Assembly (NCBI RefSeq): GCF_032854445.1
Contig: NC_088298.1
Location: 1,980,160-2,044,159 of the forward strand
Source of the DNA: Liolophura sinensis
Taxonomy: Eukaryota; Mollusca; Polyplacophora; Chitonida; Chitonidae
Direction of reading: 5' to 3'
DNA length: 64,000 bases
Both the position numbers and the translations under genes were made by a program. Under the pieces are notes generated by a model. It did no database searches. It was not told where the DNA came from and worked only from the letters and a program-made list of their open reading frames with translations. Positions within the stretch are counted from its first letter, which is position 1. Every line of letters begins with the position of its first letter. Positions 48,713-58,930 of this stretch are shown here, piece by piece.

Positions 48713-49555
48713 TTTTAAGTCCTGGGATTTCTCAGAATCATGTTAAATGGCAGGTGTTTGTCACTGGACTCTCTCCGAGTCAACCTGATTCTTGTGGTAT
48801 AATAATAAAATGATCTTAATTAAGCACAGTATATTGCAAAACAACTTTCATTAAATTTAGAGTGAATAGATGGTCTCTTCATCGTATAGCCCTGTTGTGT
48901 GTTGTGTTTTTCCATACAAAGCAATGTAAGGCCTTTACGATAAAAATGGGTATGACGGAGTATTTTGTCTCAACATTTCAGCATTTGATTTGAGATTTCA
49001 CGGATGGCAACCACATATGGTTTGCTTCACAGTTTTCAAATTAAACACATGGTCTGTAGGTTGTCAAATAGTGAAAGGCTTTTTAAAAATCGCTAGGCGC
49101 GAGTTGGAACACGACGAAGTATGTAAATCTCACTGGCCGTAAAAATAGGCGTTCCTTCCGCGATATTTTGACATATGAAATCGACCCACGAATTCTCGTG
49201 GTGCACGTTTTAAGCACATAATCTTTGACAACACAGCGATTGAAAGCGATATGAAACTCCGCGCTTGCAAATTAGATTCTTGGCTGTTACGTAGCTGGAC
49301 CCTTTCAGGATGTTCACACTGCATGCATCCAACAAACACGTGCAGTGGCCTGATCTCATGGTTACCTCCCATGGGAGGATCAATTGGCATAGTATGCTTG
49401 ACTGATTGGCTGATTTGACGAATGCTTATTCAGTTAAATGGCTTGCTGATTGGTTGACTACAACGCGGTTCCTTAGGGACATTGATGAAACGAATCAATG
49501 ATTGCCTCTAAATATGCGTTATCAATGGACTGCTCAAAAATATGTTTTGTTGTTT
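48713..49555. other. Non-coding stretch, nothing recognised
   Basis: An 86-codon minus ORF (49,130-49,390) has no recognised domain. Confidence 0.45.
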
Positions 49556-49680
49556 ATCTGATTGTTGCTTTACGTTCTGCTCAAGAGTTCTTGACATGAA
49601 CGCTTATGGGCGGAGTAAACCAACCTTTAGCAAGTTAGTCCGTCACTTTTCCACATGCACACCATAGCTTAAAATAGCGG
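49556..49680 (-). mobile_element. Degenerate SINE fragment
   Basis: 'tatctgattgttgctttacg', 'ctgctcaagagttcttgac' and 'cttatgggcggagtaaacc' echo the 3' end of families A and D, the last block being closer to D. Confidence 0.45.
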
Positions 49681-49708
49681 AACCGATCATATGAGCGGCG
49701 TCAACTAC

Positions 49709-49951
49709 TTATTTATTTTTTTCATTGGTGTTTTACGCCGTACTCAAGAATATTTCCCCTTAACGACGGAGGCCAGCATTATGGTGGGAGGAAAACCGGG
49801 CTAAGCCCGGGGGAAACTCACGACCATCCGCAGCTGCTGGCAGACCTCGCCACGTACGACTGAGGAAAAAGACAGCACTGCATTGGTGGGAGGCTCCTGG
49901 GTCAATGCTTCGCGCTGGCGCACTAACCTCTTCGATCGCCACGGAGGCCCC
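49709..49951 (-). mobile_element. SINE family A, full length
   Basis: Tail, 'gttttacgccgtactcaaga', intact core ('ggtgggaggaaaaccgggct'), linker with a deletion of the B-box portion, and head end 'gatcgccacggaggccc'. Confidence 0.9.
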
Positions 49952-50644
49952 ATCAACCCATTTATTGACGCCAGAAACTCACGAACAAGAAAAGCGGTGG
50001 AATATACAAATATGTCCAAAAGGCAGAAAACGAAACTGTCGAAATCCATCAGCACCCATTCTTTTAATCTGAAATGGCAAAACTCTCTTCTATGACTCTC
50101 TACTGAGAAAGACAAGCCTTGCCTTTGAAGTTTCATCGTCGTTTCTAGTTACCGCGTGCACTGACAACTCGCCGTGTCCGTCGATAAAATCAATAGTCTA
50201 AAAAGGGCTTACGAATGACAGAGTTTTCCCATATGTCAAAGCAAGGCCTCAGAGAGGAATGGTCTAATTATGTGTATTATGACGGAAGTATCAAGACTAG
50301 GCTCAGAGGGAACTATTGATTGGTCTGCTTTGGAGGTTATTCTTAGTCATACGTGTATGATAGCACAAAACTGTCATGTAGATCCACCTCTGTAAGCAGT
50401 GCTCAAGGTGAAGTGGCTGACGAGAGGGACAAGGCTGAATTCCGCCTTGCTATCATTTTAACACAGAAATGGAGCTTCCATCTACGTCAAAGTTGCATCC
50501 GTTCATATACTCCTGCACCGTCTTTCTGAGCAGAGTGATGTCAACTGCGATGTAACGGCATGATGTCAGCGTAATCAGAGGCTTAATGATTTACTGTCTA
50601 TGGCACATGTTAATTCATGCCACGCCATATTTGTGGGGAAACGA
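49952..50644. other. Non-coding stretch, nothing recognised
   Basis: No supported feature. Confidence 0.5.
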
Positions 50645-50800
50645 CCGGTCTTCAACGAACGTTAGACTGCGCATGAGTGCCCGTCAGGAGAGCGAAAGAA
50701 TTACCGAACTGTTTAGCACAGCCTACGATTGAACCCACATCTCACGTGACGGGTGACAGAAAAGCAAGCCTCTTAACCATACTGCCACGACCCTCTCTCT
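50645..50800 (-). mobile_element. tRNA-derived SINE, family C
   Basis: On the minus strand the head has A-box-like 'tggcagtatggttaagagg' and B box 'gggttcaatcgtaggc'. The body, read on the plus strand, has 'ggtcttcaacgaacgttaga' and 'ctgcgcatg', matching 7,980-8,150. Confidence 0.65.
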
Positions 50801-50889
50801 CTCCACTGACACGTGCATACCCTCGACTGCTAAAGATTCTATGCAATACCCCTTGTCCCGATTCAGTCTTAATTTCACAACTTTATTCA

Positions 50890-51060
50890 CTTTCTTAGTT
50901 CTTGGAAGTTTGTGTTTAACGCCGTCTTCGTCAAGCAATTATTGATCCGGATCTTCCAATTTCGTCGACAGCTGGTATACAAATATTTGTTTCGACAGAA
51001 AAATCCATTTTCATTCCACGAATGCAACTCCATACATTGACTCAGGCATGCACTCGCAAC
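50890..51060. repeat. Half of a foldback element (see 53,905)
   Basis: 'ctttcttagttcttggaag', 'tttgtgtttaacgccgtc', 'caattattgatccggatctt' and 'cagctggtatacaaatattt' are collinear with 53,910-54,020. No opposing arm found. Confidence 0.55.
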
Positions 51061-51484
51061 GTGACAACACAATTTAAGGAGACAACCTCGTCAAAGTAAC
51101 GCTGATCTCAACGCTGAGAATCGAAGCGCCTTAGGCTGAAACTGACGAATGGTATTGACCCGCTGACGCATGTGACGATTACCTAACCAGTGTATCACCT
51201 GAAGCCAGAATGAATCGTTCCGCCGTCTCTACGCGGGGAAATATTTGTCTGTTTAAAAATAGATAAAATAGAACCGTCATCAAATATTCACGACGTCTGC
51301 GTTCTCATGTGAAGACGCAGACGATTGAGACGACGCTAAGGAGACAGCTAAGGGCTCTCGATCAACATTCGTCAATATCACAAAGACCCGAGTCTTTCAT
51401 GCTTCTCATAAAGATGTCAGTACTCGGAGGAAATGCATTTTAATTGAAGGCTTATAATGTATTGCTCAATCGAGAGATGCTGAT
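51061..51484. other. Non-coding stretch, nothing recognised
   Basis: No supported feature. Confidence 0.5.
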
Positions 51485-51800
51485 ACGGAATATAAAAGAC
51501 TTACAGCATATAGAAAGTGAAAACTAGAGCAACGACCACAGTGTGACGATGATACAGCATTTTGAGTAATTTTAGACCAGGGACGTCTAATAATTAGCAT
51601 TTAACACCACTGCATTTCTGACCTAATTTTCCTTAAGAGGTATGTAAATTGCTACTGTTTATGCCTTTATATGGACAGTTAGAATAACACCCTGACTGAG
51701 GTAAATTGACAAGAGACCGTATTTCACCGGTTACGTGTGACCGTCTGTAAGCTATCACACTGCCATCGCTGCTCTGTTTTTTTTTTTATATATATCCTCT
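51485..51800 (+). mobile_element. Dispersed family G, longest unexpanded copy
   Basis: The left end (51,491-51,545) is the reverse complement of the family right end ('agcaacgaccacagtgtga' against 'tatcacactgtcgtcgct'), giving a long terminal inverted repeat. The family-specific blocks follow: 'tttagaccagggacgtctaa', 'atttaacaccactgcattt', 'gtaaattgctactgtttatg', 'gaggtaaattgacaagagac', 'gtatttcaccggttacgtg' and the right end. Length about 315 bp. Confidence 0.75.
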
Positions 51801-51849
51801 AAGTATTTAATTATAATGACAGATCGCAATCGGTCTCACGTAGCCGATG

Positions 51850-51940
51850 AAATATGACCTCTTTATTGCTAGTTTACCTCTGTTTTATTCTAACTGTTCT
51901 TGTAAATACCTATAAAGTATCAATTTATACAGCGTCTAAC
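51850..51940 (-). mobile_element. Dispersed family G fragment, inverted
   Basis: The minus strand reads 'gtatttacaagaacagttag' then 'aataaaacagaggtaaactag', the middle of the family, in opposite orientation to the copy at 51,485-51,800. Confidence 0.6.
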
Positions 51941-53904
51941 ACCATGACATAAGCACGTCGACTCTTCATAATTCAACGGTTTTACACGATGGGGAGCTTT
52001 TCCCACCGACATTAATTTGTGTTCAAACTGTGTAGCGGTGTGTTCATTTCCGCCTTTGCTGGGAATGTGTCGGCAAACTGCTAACGCTCTGCTCATCCAT
52101 TTGCTTGTGAATGACGGTATATTCAGGCTGGTCTCGAGTCACCCCAATGGGTACACACTTATTGCCATTCTTTCTATGTACACACATAATAAAGTAATGC
52201 GCACTTTTTTCCACTCTTATGTTCAGGTTGTTTTTGATTACCGAATTAAACCGCCAGCATGTAAGGCACAGGAAAGGGATCTAATCAAAATATAACACAA
52301 CCAAATTCATCATTCAATCGGAAACAAAATTATTGAAAAACACTTTATCAACGCTACTTCACACGATATATTTGTTTTCATGGCTACGTATAGCTCAACT
52401 AATTTCAGCCTAACTGCATTAATCTGAATTCTTCATAGTTAGGGGGTATACTAGAATCACCCTGTCACCCTGTCTGTCTGTCTCTCTGTAGACACGATTT
52501 TGACCATGCATCTTTTCCGCTGCCTACTGCGTCGATTTCGATGAGACTTAAAACACATCTTGCCTATCATCTGAACTTGTGCATGATTAATTTTAGTTAA
52601 TGATTTTCATAATTATCCCCATTTAAGAACCTGAGTAACGGGGATTTCCACGTATTCGGATCTTGTCCGTGTTCTTTTTAAAATACTCAGCCTGTTTCCA
52701 CAAGATTTAACATCTTCTCCATCATTTACACAAGTTTATTTACAATCTGGTAATTCTTTTCATAAATATTCCTGTTTATTTACTTAGTGCAATAACGGGT
52801 TTTCACTGTGCACTGTATTCTCTTCGGATTGCTACAATTCTGCGGTCAAACTAGATTTACCAGTAGTGCAATCACACCACGAACCGCCCATAAAACAATT
52901 TAGTGAGGACAAACTAAGCAACATGACATCCTGTCATTTCTTTTAAGGTTTTCTTGGGGTTACTTCCTTTATTTTTGGAAATGCTGGGGGAAAACAAAAG
53001 GGGGGGGGGGATTTCGGACACCCTCATCCTAGTTTTAATCTGCAGAGTTAAATTTTTATTTGATATTTCTTACCATAATATATATGAAAAGGTTTCAGAA
53101 GTTCAACACTATTACTTGAGTCAGAACTGAAACTTTGCCAATTAAATTTATAGTTATATATCTCTGTGTATTTACCTCATAATACTGCTGGTGTCTTGTA
53201 TTTAGGCCCCACATTATCGCACAGAGGCCAGGTTGTCAATATCTGTCAACACACTGTGGGGAAATCTTAGACTAGTACTAGTCTAATCCGCACGATTCAG
53301 CTTAAGCTTTGTTCAAAATACGTTCATGAATAAATATTTACTATGTCTAGCTATACATCGGGTCAAGGAAAAAGGCAGCTGGGAGACAAGGACATATGCA
53401 CGAAGTAAGCCGTGTTGGATGACGGCAAATCGCGAAAGTCGGGCCGAGCCAGGGAGCTCAGGTCATTGTTTAATTATTTCAACGCCCAAAATGAAAATTA
53501 AAAATATTTTGGGCGCTTCCCAACATCAACCCAATTATCTTTCGTACAACACGTACGAGGCTACCGCAAAAGCGATATATACACGAAGAGAAAAGAAACC
53601 GGAAACCGCAAATTCAATTAACACGTGTTCCTACCGAGGCGGTGAATGCTCTGAAATGAACAGCCTAGTGTGTGTATATTATACTGGACATGTTCGTATG
53701 TCATAGGGCGGTCTATTCATCGTACTGAATTTGATGGCCACGTTGGATGTATTGCAATCGGACTGCACATGTTATATACGAGCATAGTACACGATTTGGA
53801 TACCGATTTCACTGAGTCGCCTAGAACATTCCTTGCGCCTTTCCAGCATCATTGAAAACTGTTGATTCCTTCTCTTTGCATGAATCCATCCTAATTTCTT
53901 ATTT
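51941..53904. other. Non-coding stretch, nothing recognised
   Basis: Contains a G11 homopolymer at 53,000-53,010. Open frames at 52,017-52,295 and 53,326-53,706 (126 codons, plus) have no domain I recognise. The latter has fairly ordinary residue composition but no gene context. Confidence 0.45.
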
Positions 53905-54240
53905 TAGATACTTTCTTAGTTCTTCGATGATTTGTGTTAAACGTTTGGAAATTGATCTTGCGATTATTGACCTGGAACGTCCATACTGACGGCTGGTATA
54001 CAAATGTCTGTTTCGATGCATACTTACACATTGCTTCAAATGATCAGAGCGAAGGAACCCAACCGATTGTCCATTTACTGGAGCTGGGATTTTATTGTAA
54101 CTATTTATGGAAATATAAGTGTCATGTCCGACATTCGTTTACCATTCGTAGTCCGTAAAGGGCGTTCCAAGTCGATAATCGCAAGATCCATTTCCAAAAC
54201 AACGTTTAACACTAGCTCCCAAGACAAAGGTATGTAAGGT
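53905..54240. mobile_element. ~335-bp foldback element
   Basis: Left arm 'gtgttaaacgtttggaaatt', 'gatcttgcgattattgacct', 'ggaacgtcc'. The right arm is its reverse complement ('ggacgttcc' side reads 'gggcgttccaagtcgataa', 'tcgcaagatccatttcc', 'aacgtttaacac'). Arms are about 75 bp at about 85 percent identity, around a ~170-bp middle. No transposase seen. Confidence 0.6.
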
Positions 54241-54593
54241 AAATTATACAAATAGGAAATAAAGCCGGTAACACACAAGAGAGAAGCGCTCATCAGTTTT
54301 CAATGATGCCGGACAGACAGTGGATATTCCAGGCATGAATTCCATATCAAAGTTCAAATTCGTAGTCCATGAATGAGTTCCAGGTCAAATAACAATTAAA
54401 TAAGGTATCTCAGTCGCGCTTTGATTGCAACTGTTCATAAAGGCACCATGCAGATATAATGAGCATGGCTACCTTTACGGCCCCTAGCCCCAGGTCAAGC
54501 GGTATTAGATACAGTTCGAAAATGACGAGCGTCACAGACCTTAACCGTACAGATTGTGATTCAAAAGTAACGGACGATTACGTCTTTCCCGTT

Positions 54594-54800
54594 AATATGT
54601 AAGGATCTCATCCTACAAGAGGCGGCATCTATGATGTTACACATGACATGTTGGTCTGTATAAAAGCTGTCTACAAGATAGACGGTTACACTCGGCAACC
54701 AGCGCCATCTATGTTGTTAAATACCATGTACGCGATAGATACGTACATAAGGATAACAGCGCCGTCGATGTGGTTGATCACAATGCAGATCGCCAGAGAC
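54594..54800. repeat. Three loose tandem units of ~60-65 bp
   Basis: 'ggcggcatctatgatgttac', 'cagcgccatctatgttgtta' and 'cagcgccgtcgatgtggttg' start successive units. They adjoin the 3' side of the reverse transcriptase fragment and may belong to that element's 3' region. Confidence 0.5.
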
Positions 54801-55971
54801 GCTGAACGCTCTGTCCATACCTACCAACGAGAGTGTTATACTCATTGTAAAATTTGAGAAACTTAGAATGAAGGCGTTTGATGGAGTATCCTTGACAAAC
54901 TAGTTCTTGAACTAACAACTTGTGACGAAGATTAAAGTCATCACAATTTACGGAAGATCTGACAAATGCTACAAGGCGAGATATGTATACGACATATGCA
55001 GGACCCTTTGGTATAATGCTATCCAGATAAGAATAATTTACACCATCAAAATTGAAATTATCGCTTTTGTCGTAAAGGTGGCGTGAAAGGAGACCTTGTT
55101 CGTCTTTGTGCATATATAGATCCAAATAAAATGTACCATCAGGGCTATCTGTTGTCTCCTTTAAATCCATTGAAGGCGGATAGATTTCCTTCACCGCTTC
55201 AGCAATATGGGGGTTATTTAATGCCAGTAGATCATCAATATACCGCTTGGTGAATGAAAAGGATCGAACTTTAAAGATATTATTTTTAAGTAATTTCTGC
55301 GTATAGTCGTATTCATATGAAAACAGGTATAGGTCTGCCAAAAGAGGCGCACAGTTGGTACCCACTGGAATACCTATGCACTGTTGGTAAATGGTATCCC
55401 CGAATTTCACATAGATGTTATTAATGAGAAATTCAAGTAATCCAATAAATAATGTAACATCCCATGAGTGGTAACCTTTATAAATAGCAGAACTAAAGAA
55501 AGCCTTATTGCTTCTGACGTTAATGTAACGGTAACCCGTTTTAGTAAATACCGAGAAAATTAACAACGATATTCTTTCAATAAGATCTTTGTGGGGAATC
55601 GTAGTATAGAGAGTAGAGAAATCCCATGTGGATACGTCTTTGTACGGTATATGCATATGAGCATCAAGTTCTTCTGTAAGACGTTTGGAGTTAAGAATCC
55701 ACATGCAGTTGACCCGTGAATTTTTTGCTATGGCACAACAATACTTATTCCAAAATGACTTTACTTCTCGTAACGCTCTCGTAAGCAGGGTTGACAAGAG
55801 ATTGGTGGTACAACTTTTTGAACCCGCAATAAATCGAGCCTTGTATGGGGATTTATGCATTTTAGGAATCCAGTAAAGTTGTGGTATTTCTGTATGACGG
55901 ATAGGTATATTTAGGCGTCTTTCTTTAAGAAAGATTTTGTGCTTTTTGTACTCCAAAATCTCAAACCTCCG
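54778..55971 (-). pseudogene. Penelope-like reverse transcriptase, 5'-truncated
   Basis: The longest protein-like frame in the window: about 397 codons open from a TAA at 55,972-55,974 to the stop at 54,778. Its only near-start codon is TTG at 55,954, which fits a truncated element. Numbering from that TTG, reverse transcriptase motifs appear in order: 'PKMHKSPYKARFIAGS' (31-46), motif A 'WDFSTLYTTIPH' with the catalytic Asp at 112, 'IGIPVGTNCAPLLADLYLF' (194-212), the catalytic 'RYIDDLLALNN' (Asp 241 and 242), then a primer-grip-like 'GTFYLDLYMHKD' (274-285). This arrangement ('FSTLYTTIPH', 'GTNCAPLLADLY', 'YIDD') is what I associate with an invertebrate Penelope-like clade. The N-terminal region and a GIY-YIG endonuclease are not visible. 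Catalytic residues are intact, so loss is recent or partial. Confidence 0.75.
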
Positions 55972-56071
55972 TTATAGTTAAATATACAAGCTCTCCACTA
56001 CAGACAAAGGGAGGGTAATCTGTATTTGTGTTCTATCTTGAGGAAACATTCAAACAATTCTTGGATTTTTC

Positions 56072-56107
56072 ATTCAATCTCTACTACAAACAGCTCATCC
56101 CTACGCA

Positions 56108-56111
<4 letters not shown>
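56072..56111 (+). repeat. Arm-boundary repeat of the palindrome, first copy
   Basis: 'ttcaatctctactacaaaca' followed by 'gctcatccctacgcatgaa' occurs here, again at 56,404-56,443, and inverted at 56,562-56,601, each time next to a (TA)n tract. Confidence 0.85.
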
Positions 56112-56173
<62 letters not shown>

Positions 56174-56180
56174 TATGTGT
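56110..56180. repeat. (TA)n microsatellite
   Basis: About 56 bases of uninterrupted TA followed by 'catatatatgtgtgtgtgtg'. It keeps spurious Ile-Tyr repeat ORFs open. Confidence 0.95.
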
Positions 56181-56192
56181 GTGTGTGTCAAT

Positions 56193-56400
56193 GTCAATGT
56201 ACAATCAAACATTGTTTAAAACACATCTGGACAAAACATGCCGTGGGTCAATGTATAATCAAACATTTTTTAAAACACATCTGGACAAAACATACAGTGG
56301 GTCAATGTACAATCAAAGATTGTTTTAAACACATCTGGACAAAACATGCCGTGGGTCAATGTACAATCAAACATTGTTTTAAACACATCTGGACAAACCA
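56193..56400 (-). repeat. 54-bp minisatellite, left arm, 4 units
   Basis: Units start at 56,193, 56,247, 56,301 and 56,355, exactly 54 bp apart, with 'gtcaatgtacaatcaaacat' and 'acacatctggacaaaacatg'. Read from right to left they correspond one by one, including diagnostic variants, to the first four units of the right arm. The left arm is therefore an inverted duplicate of that part. Confidence 0.92.
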
Positions 56401-56442
56401 TTACATTCAATCTCTACTACAAACAGGTCATCCCTACGCATG

Positions 56443-56443
<1 letters not shown>

Positions 56444-56514
<71 letters not shown>

Positions 56515-56561
56515 TTGCTTCTGACGTTAATGTTAATGTATATATATATTTATATATTTTC
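56444..56561. repeat. Palindrome centre: (TA)n with an RT-derived insert
   Basis: Roughly 64 bases of (TA)n, then about 25 bases containing a 20-base exact match to the reverse transcriptase gene (56,514-56,533 equals 55,507-55,526, same orientation), then more TA-rich sequence. This is the loop between the inverted arms. Confidence 0.9.
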
Positions 56562-56605
56562 ATGCGTAGGGATGACCTGTTTGTAGTAGAGATTGAATGT
56601 AATGG

Positions 56606-57310
56606 TTTGTCCAGATGTGTTTAAAACAATGTTTGATTGTACATTGGCCCACGGCATGTTTTGTCCAGATGTGTTTAAAACAATCTTTGATTGTACATTG
56701 ACCCACTGTATGTTTTGTCCAGATGTGTTTAAAATAATGTTTGATTATACATTGACCCACGGCATGTTTTGTCCAGATGTGTTTTAAACAATGTTTGATT
56801 GTACATTGACACACGACATGTTTTGTCCAGATGTGTTTAAAACAATGCTTGATTGTACATTGACCCACTGTATGTTTTGTCCAGATGTGTTTAAAATAAT
56901 GTTTGATTATACATGGACCCACGGCATGTTTTGTCCAGATGTGTTTTAAACAATGTTTGATTGTACATTGACACACGGCATGTTTTGTCCAGATGTGTTT
57001 AAAACAATCTTTGATGGTACATTGACCCACTGTATGTTTTGTCCAGATGTGTTTAAAATAATGTTTGATTATACATTGACCCACGGCATGTTTTGTCCAG
57101 ATGTGTTTTAAACAATGTTTGATTGTACATTGACACACGACATGTTTTGTCCAGATGTGTTTAAAACAATGTTTGATTGTACACTGACCCACTGTATGTT
57201 TTGTCCAGATGTTTTTCAGGCAAGGCTTGATTGTACGTGGACACACTGTATGTTTTGTCCAGATGAGTTTAAAGCAATGTTTAATTCTACATTCACCCAT
57301 TACATATTTT
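56606..57310 (+). repeat. 54-bp minisatellite, right arm, ~13 units
   Basis: Units of exactly 54 bp ('ttttgtccagatgtgtttaa' and 'gtttgattgtacattgaccc'). Three unit types follow one another in order: one ending 'actgtatg', one with 'aaaataatgtttgattatac', one with 'gttttaaacaatg' and 'gacacacg'. This gives a 162-bp higher-order repeat over at least three cycles. Because 54 is a multiple of three, a 246-codon minus ORF ('HIWTKHAVGQCTIKHCFK' repeated) stays open; I do not regard it as a gene. Confidence 0.93.
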
Positions 57311-57605
57311 GCCCCGACTTACAGCACGTTTTGCCCAGATGGTTGTTGAGTGGCATTAGGTTGAGCCCGGGCGTAAATATTTTTTAACCCAGATTACTTT
57401 TCAGCGAAGTTTTGCCTACTAACTGACAAAGACATATGCTTTGACCAGAAAAGTTTAAGGCAATGTTTGCTTGATCTGCACTATGTTCTGACCAGATTAA
57501 TATTATGGCAAGTTATGTTTACACACTGACAATCAGTCCACTTTGTTTTTTGACCAAGCAAGTTTTCAGCAATGGTTGTCTACACAGCCACAGTGTGTTC
57601 TGCTT
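57311..57605. repeat. Decayed edge of the 54-bp array
   Basis: Echoes of the unit persist with growing divergence: 'ttttgcccagatggttgttg', 'gctttgaccagaaaagttta', 'gttctgaccagattaatat', 'ttttttgaccaagcaagttt'. Units nearest the palindrome are homogeneous; those furthest away are barely recognisable. Confidence 0.65.
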
Positions 57606-58628
57606 CGATGCGATTTAAGGGATTTTTCTTTCGTCGAAAGATCGATGTTAGGTTGAATACGTTGCCATACGTTCCATCATGGATATCATAGTTAAGACAA
57701 TATATACAGCACCATACATGGTCACAAAGATATCAGCCTACCTCAGCACTCTCCAGTGTCCTCTTAGCCCTTTACGGCAGGGATCGTGGCGCTTTCCTTG
57801 GAGGCCTTCGCGCCAAACCATCGTAGGGGACTGACCATAAATCCAGAATACAATGTCAGACTCAAGACTCCCAGCACACCTTCCGTTAGCCGTTTCGCCA
57901 GGAAAGACGAATTAAATACAAGATTCCCGTGATAGATTATGTAGATTCCCTGAAAGCCTTGAGTGGTTTACCTGTATAAGTTTAGCTCTGTCAGGGTACG
58001 AGAGGCCTCTCTCTCACCTGACCATATACCTGGCGACGTATTGATCTATTAGCAGATGATAGACCAATAAGGTAATGCATTATTGATGCTGCTCTACTGG
58101 TCTCTATGGGCGTTTCGGGAGACGAGGCAACAACTAGACAACGCCCTTAGGCTGAATGACGCTGACGCAATGTGTTCTTTGACACAGAAGAAATTGCGTT
58201 TAGACAATATGTAAAATAATGGATATTTGCCTGTATTCATTCTGGTTACCGTTAATCTGTTTTGTTATTTTATGTTGAAGAGAAGCCCTTTTTGTCGATT
58301 TACGGAGGCTAATCCTCAGAAAATGAATAAAGAATTGGATTAAATCAAATCAATAACACTACGTCTTAAATATCGCCATAGTAATGAGGAATATGCAGTA
58401 CCACTACAAATATCTGCTCGCATGCCCCAGTATATCAAAAATACTTTAATGCGTGCCTGACACAAATCTTGTCCTAACCTAGAAAAGGTCCATGACAGAT
58501 GATGCCTTAAACAGGGCTTAGCGCGACACTGTTCCAAATCTCGTCTTTTGGTAGACATTAGCACTGGTATATTTGATACCAATGGCATTTTTGAATTAAG
58601 AACAAAGTACATACTGTAATTGTATGTT
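57606..58628. other. Non-coding stretch, nothing recognised
   Basis: No gene or repeat identified. A 100-codon minus ORF at 58,340-58,642 has no recognised content. Confidence 0.45.
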
Positions 58629-58930
58629 AAATGTGGTGACAACTCGGCATTTTCAGTATCTCTAGACCAATGACGTCAGACAAATTGCAGTTAACATAAC
58701 CTCATTTTTTTTACATAATTTTACCCTCACCATGGTGTTAGTGGCGTGTAATTTGCTACTATTTAACTACTTGCATGAACAGATAGAATAAAATCCTAAC
58801 TGACGCCAACTAACAGGAGGCCGTATTTCAACGGTGGCGTGTGGCCATTTGCCAGCTGTCACACTCACTATCGTCGCTGCTTGGGTTTTACTCTGTATGC
58901 TGTACGTCTTATTCTGTTGCACGTCAGGAC
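58629..58930 (+). mobile_element. Dispersed family G copy
   Basis: Nearly complete: 'atgtggtgacaactcggca', 'tctctagaccaatgacgtca', 'gtggcgtgtaatttgctact', 'gaacagatagaataaaatcc', 'aggaggccgtatttcaacgg', 'gtggccatttgccagctgtc', 'ttttactctgtatgctgtac'. Unexpanded. Confidence 0.78.

Noticed and set aside
56026-56624. ORFs with long Ile-Tyr runs
   Set aside because: Translation of (TA)n microsatellites.
56560-57300. 246-codon minus ORF of repeated 18-residue units
   Set aside because: It is the translation of a 54-bp minisatellite; 54 is divisible by three so the frame stays open. Composition follows the repeat and no start context or domain is present.
56072-57310. CRISPR array (regular repeats with spacers)
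   Set aside because: Units are contiguous 54-bp repeats without unique spacers, in an animal genome, with no cas genes.
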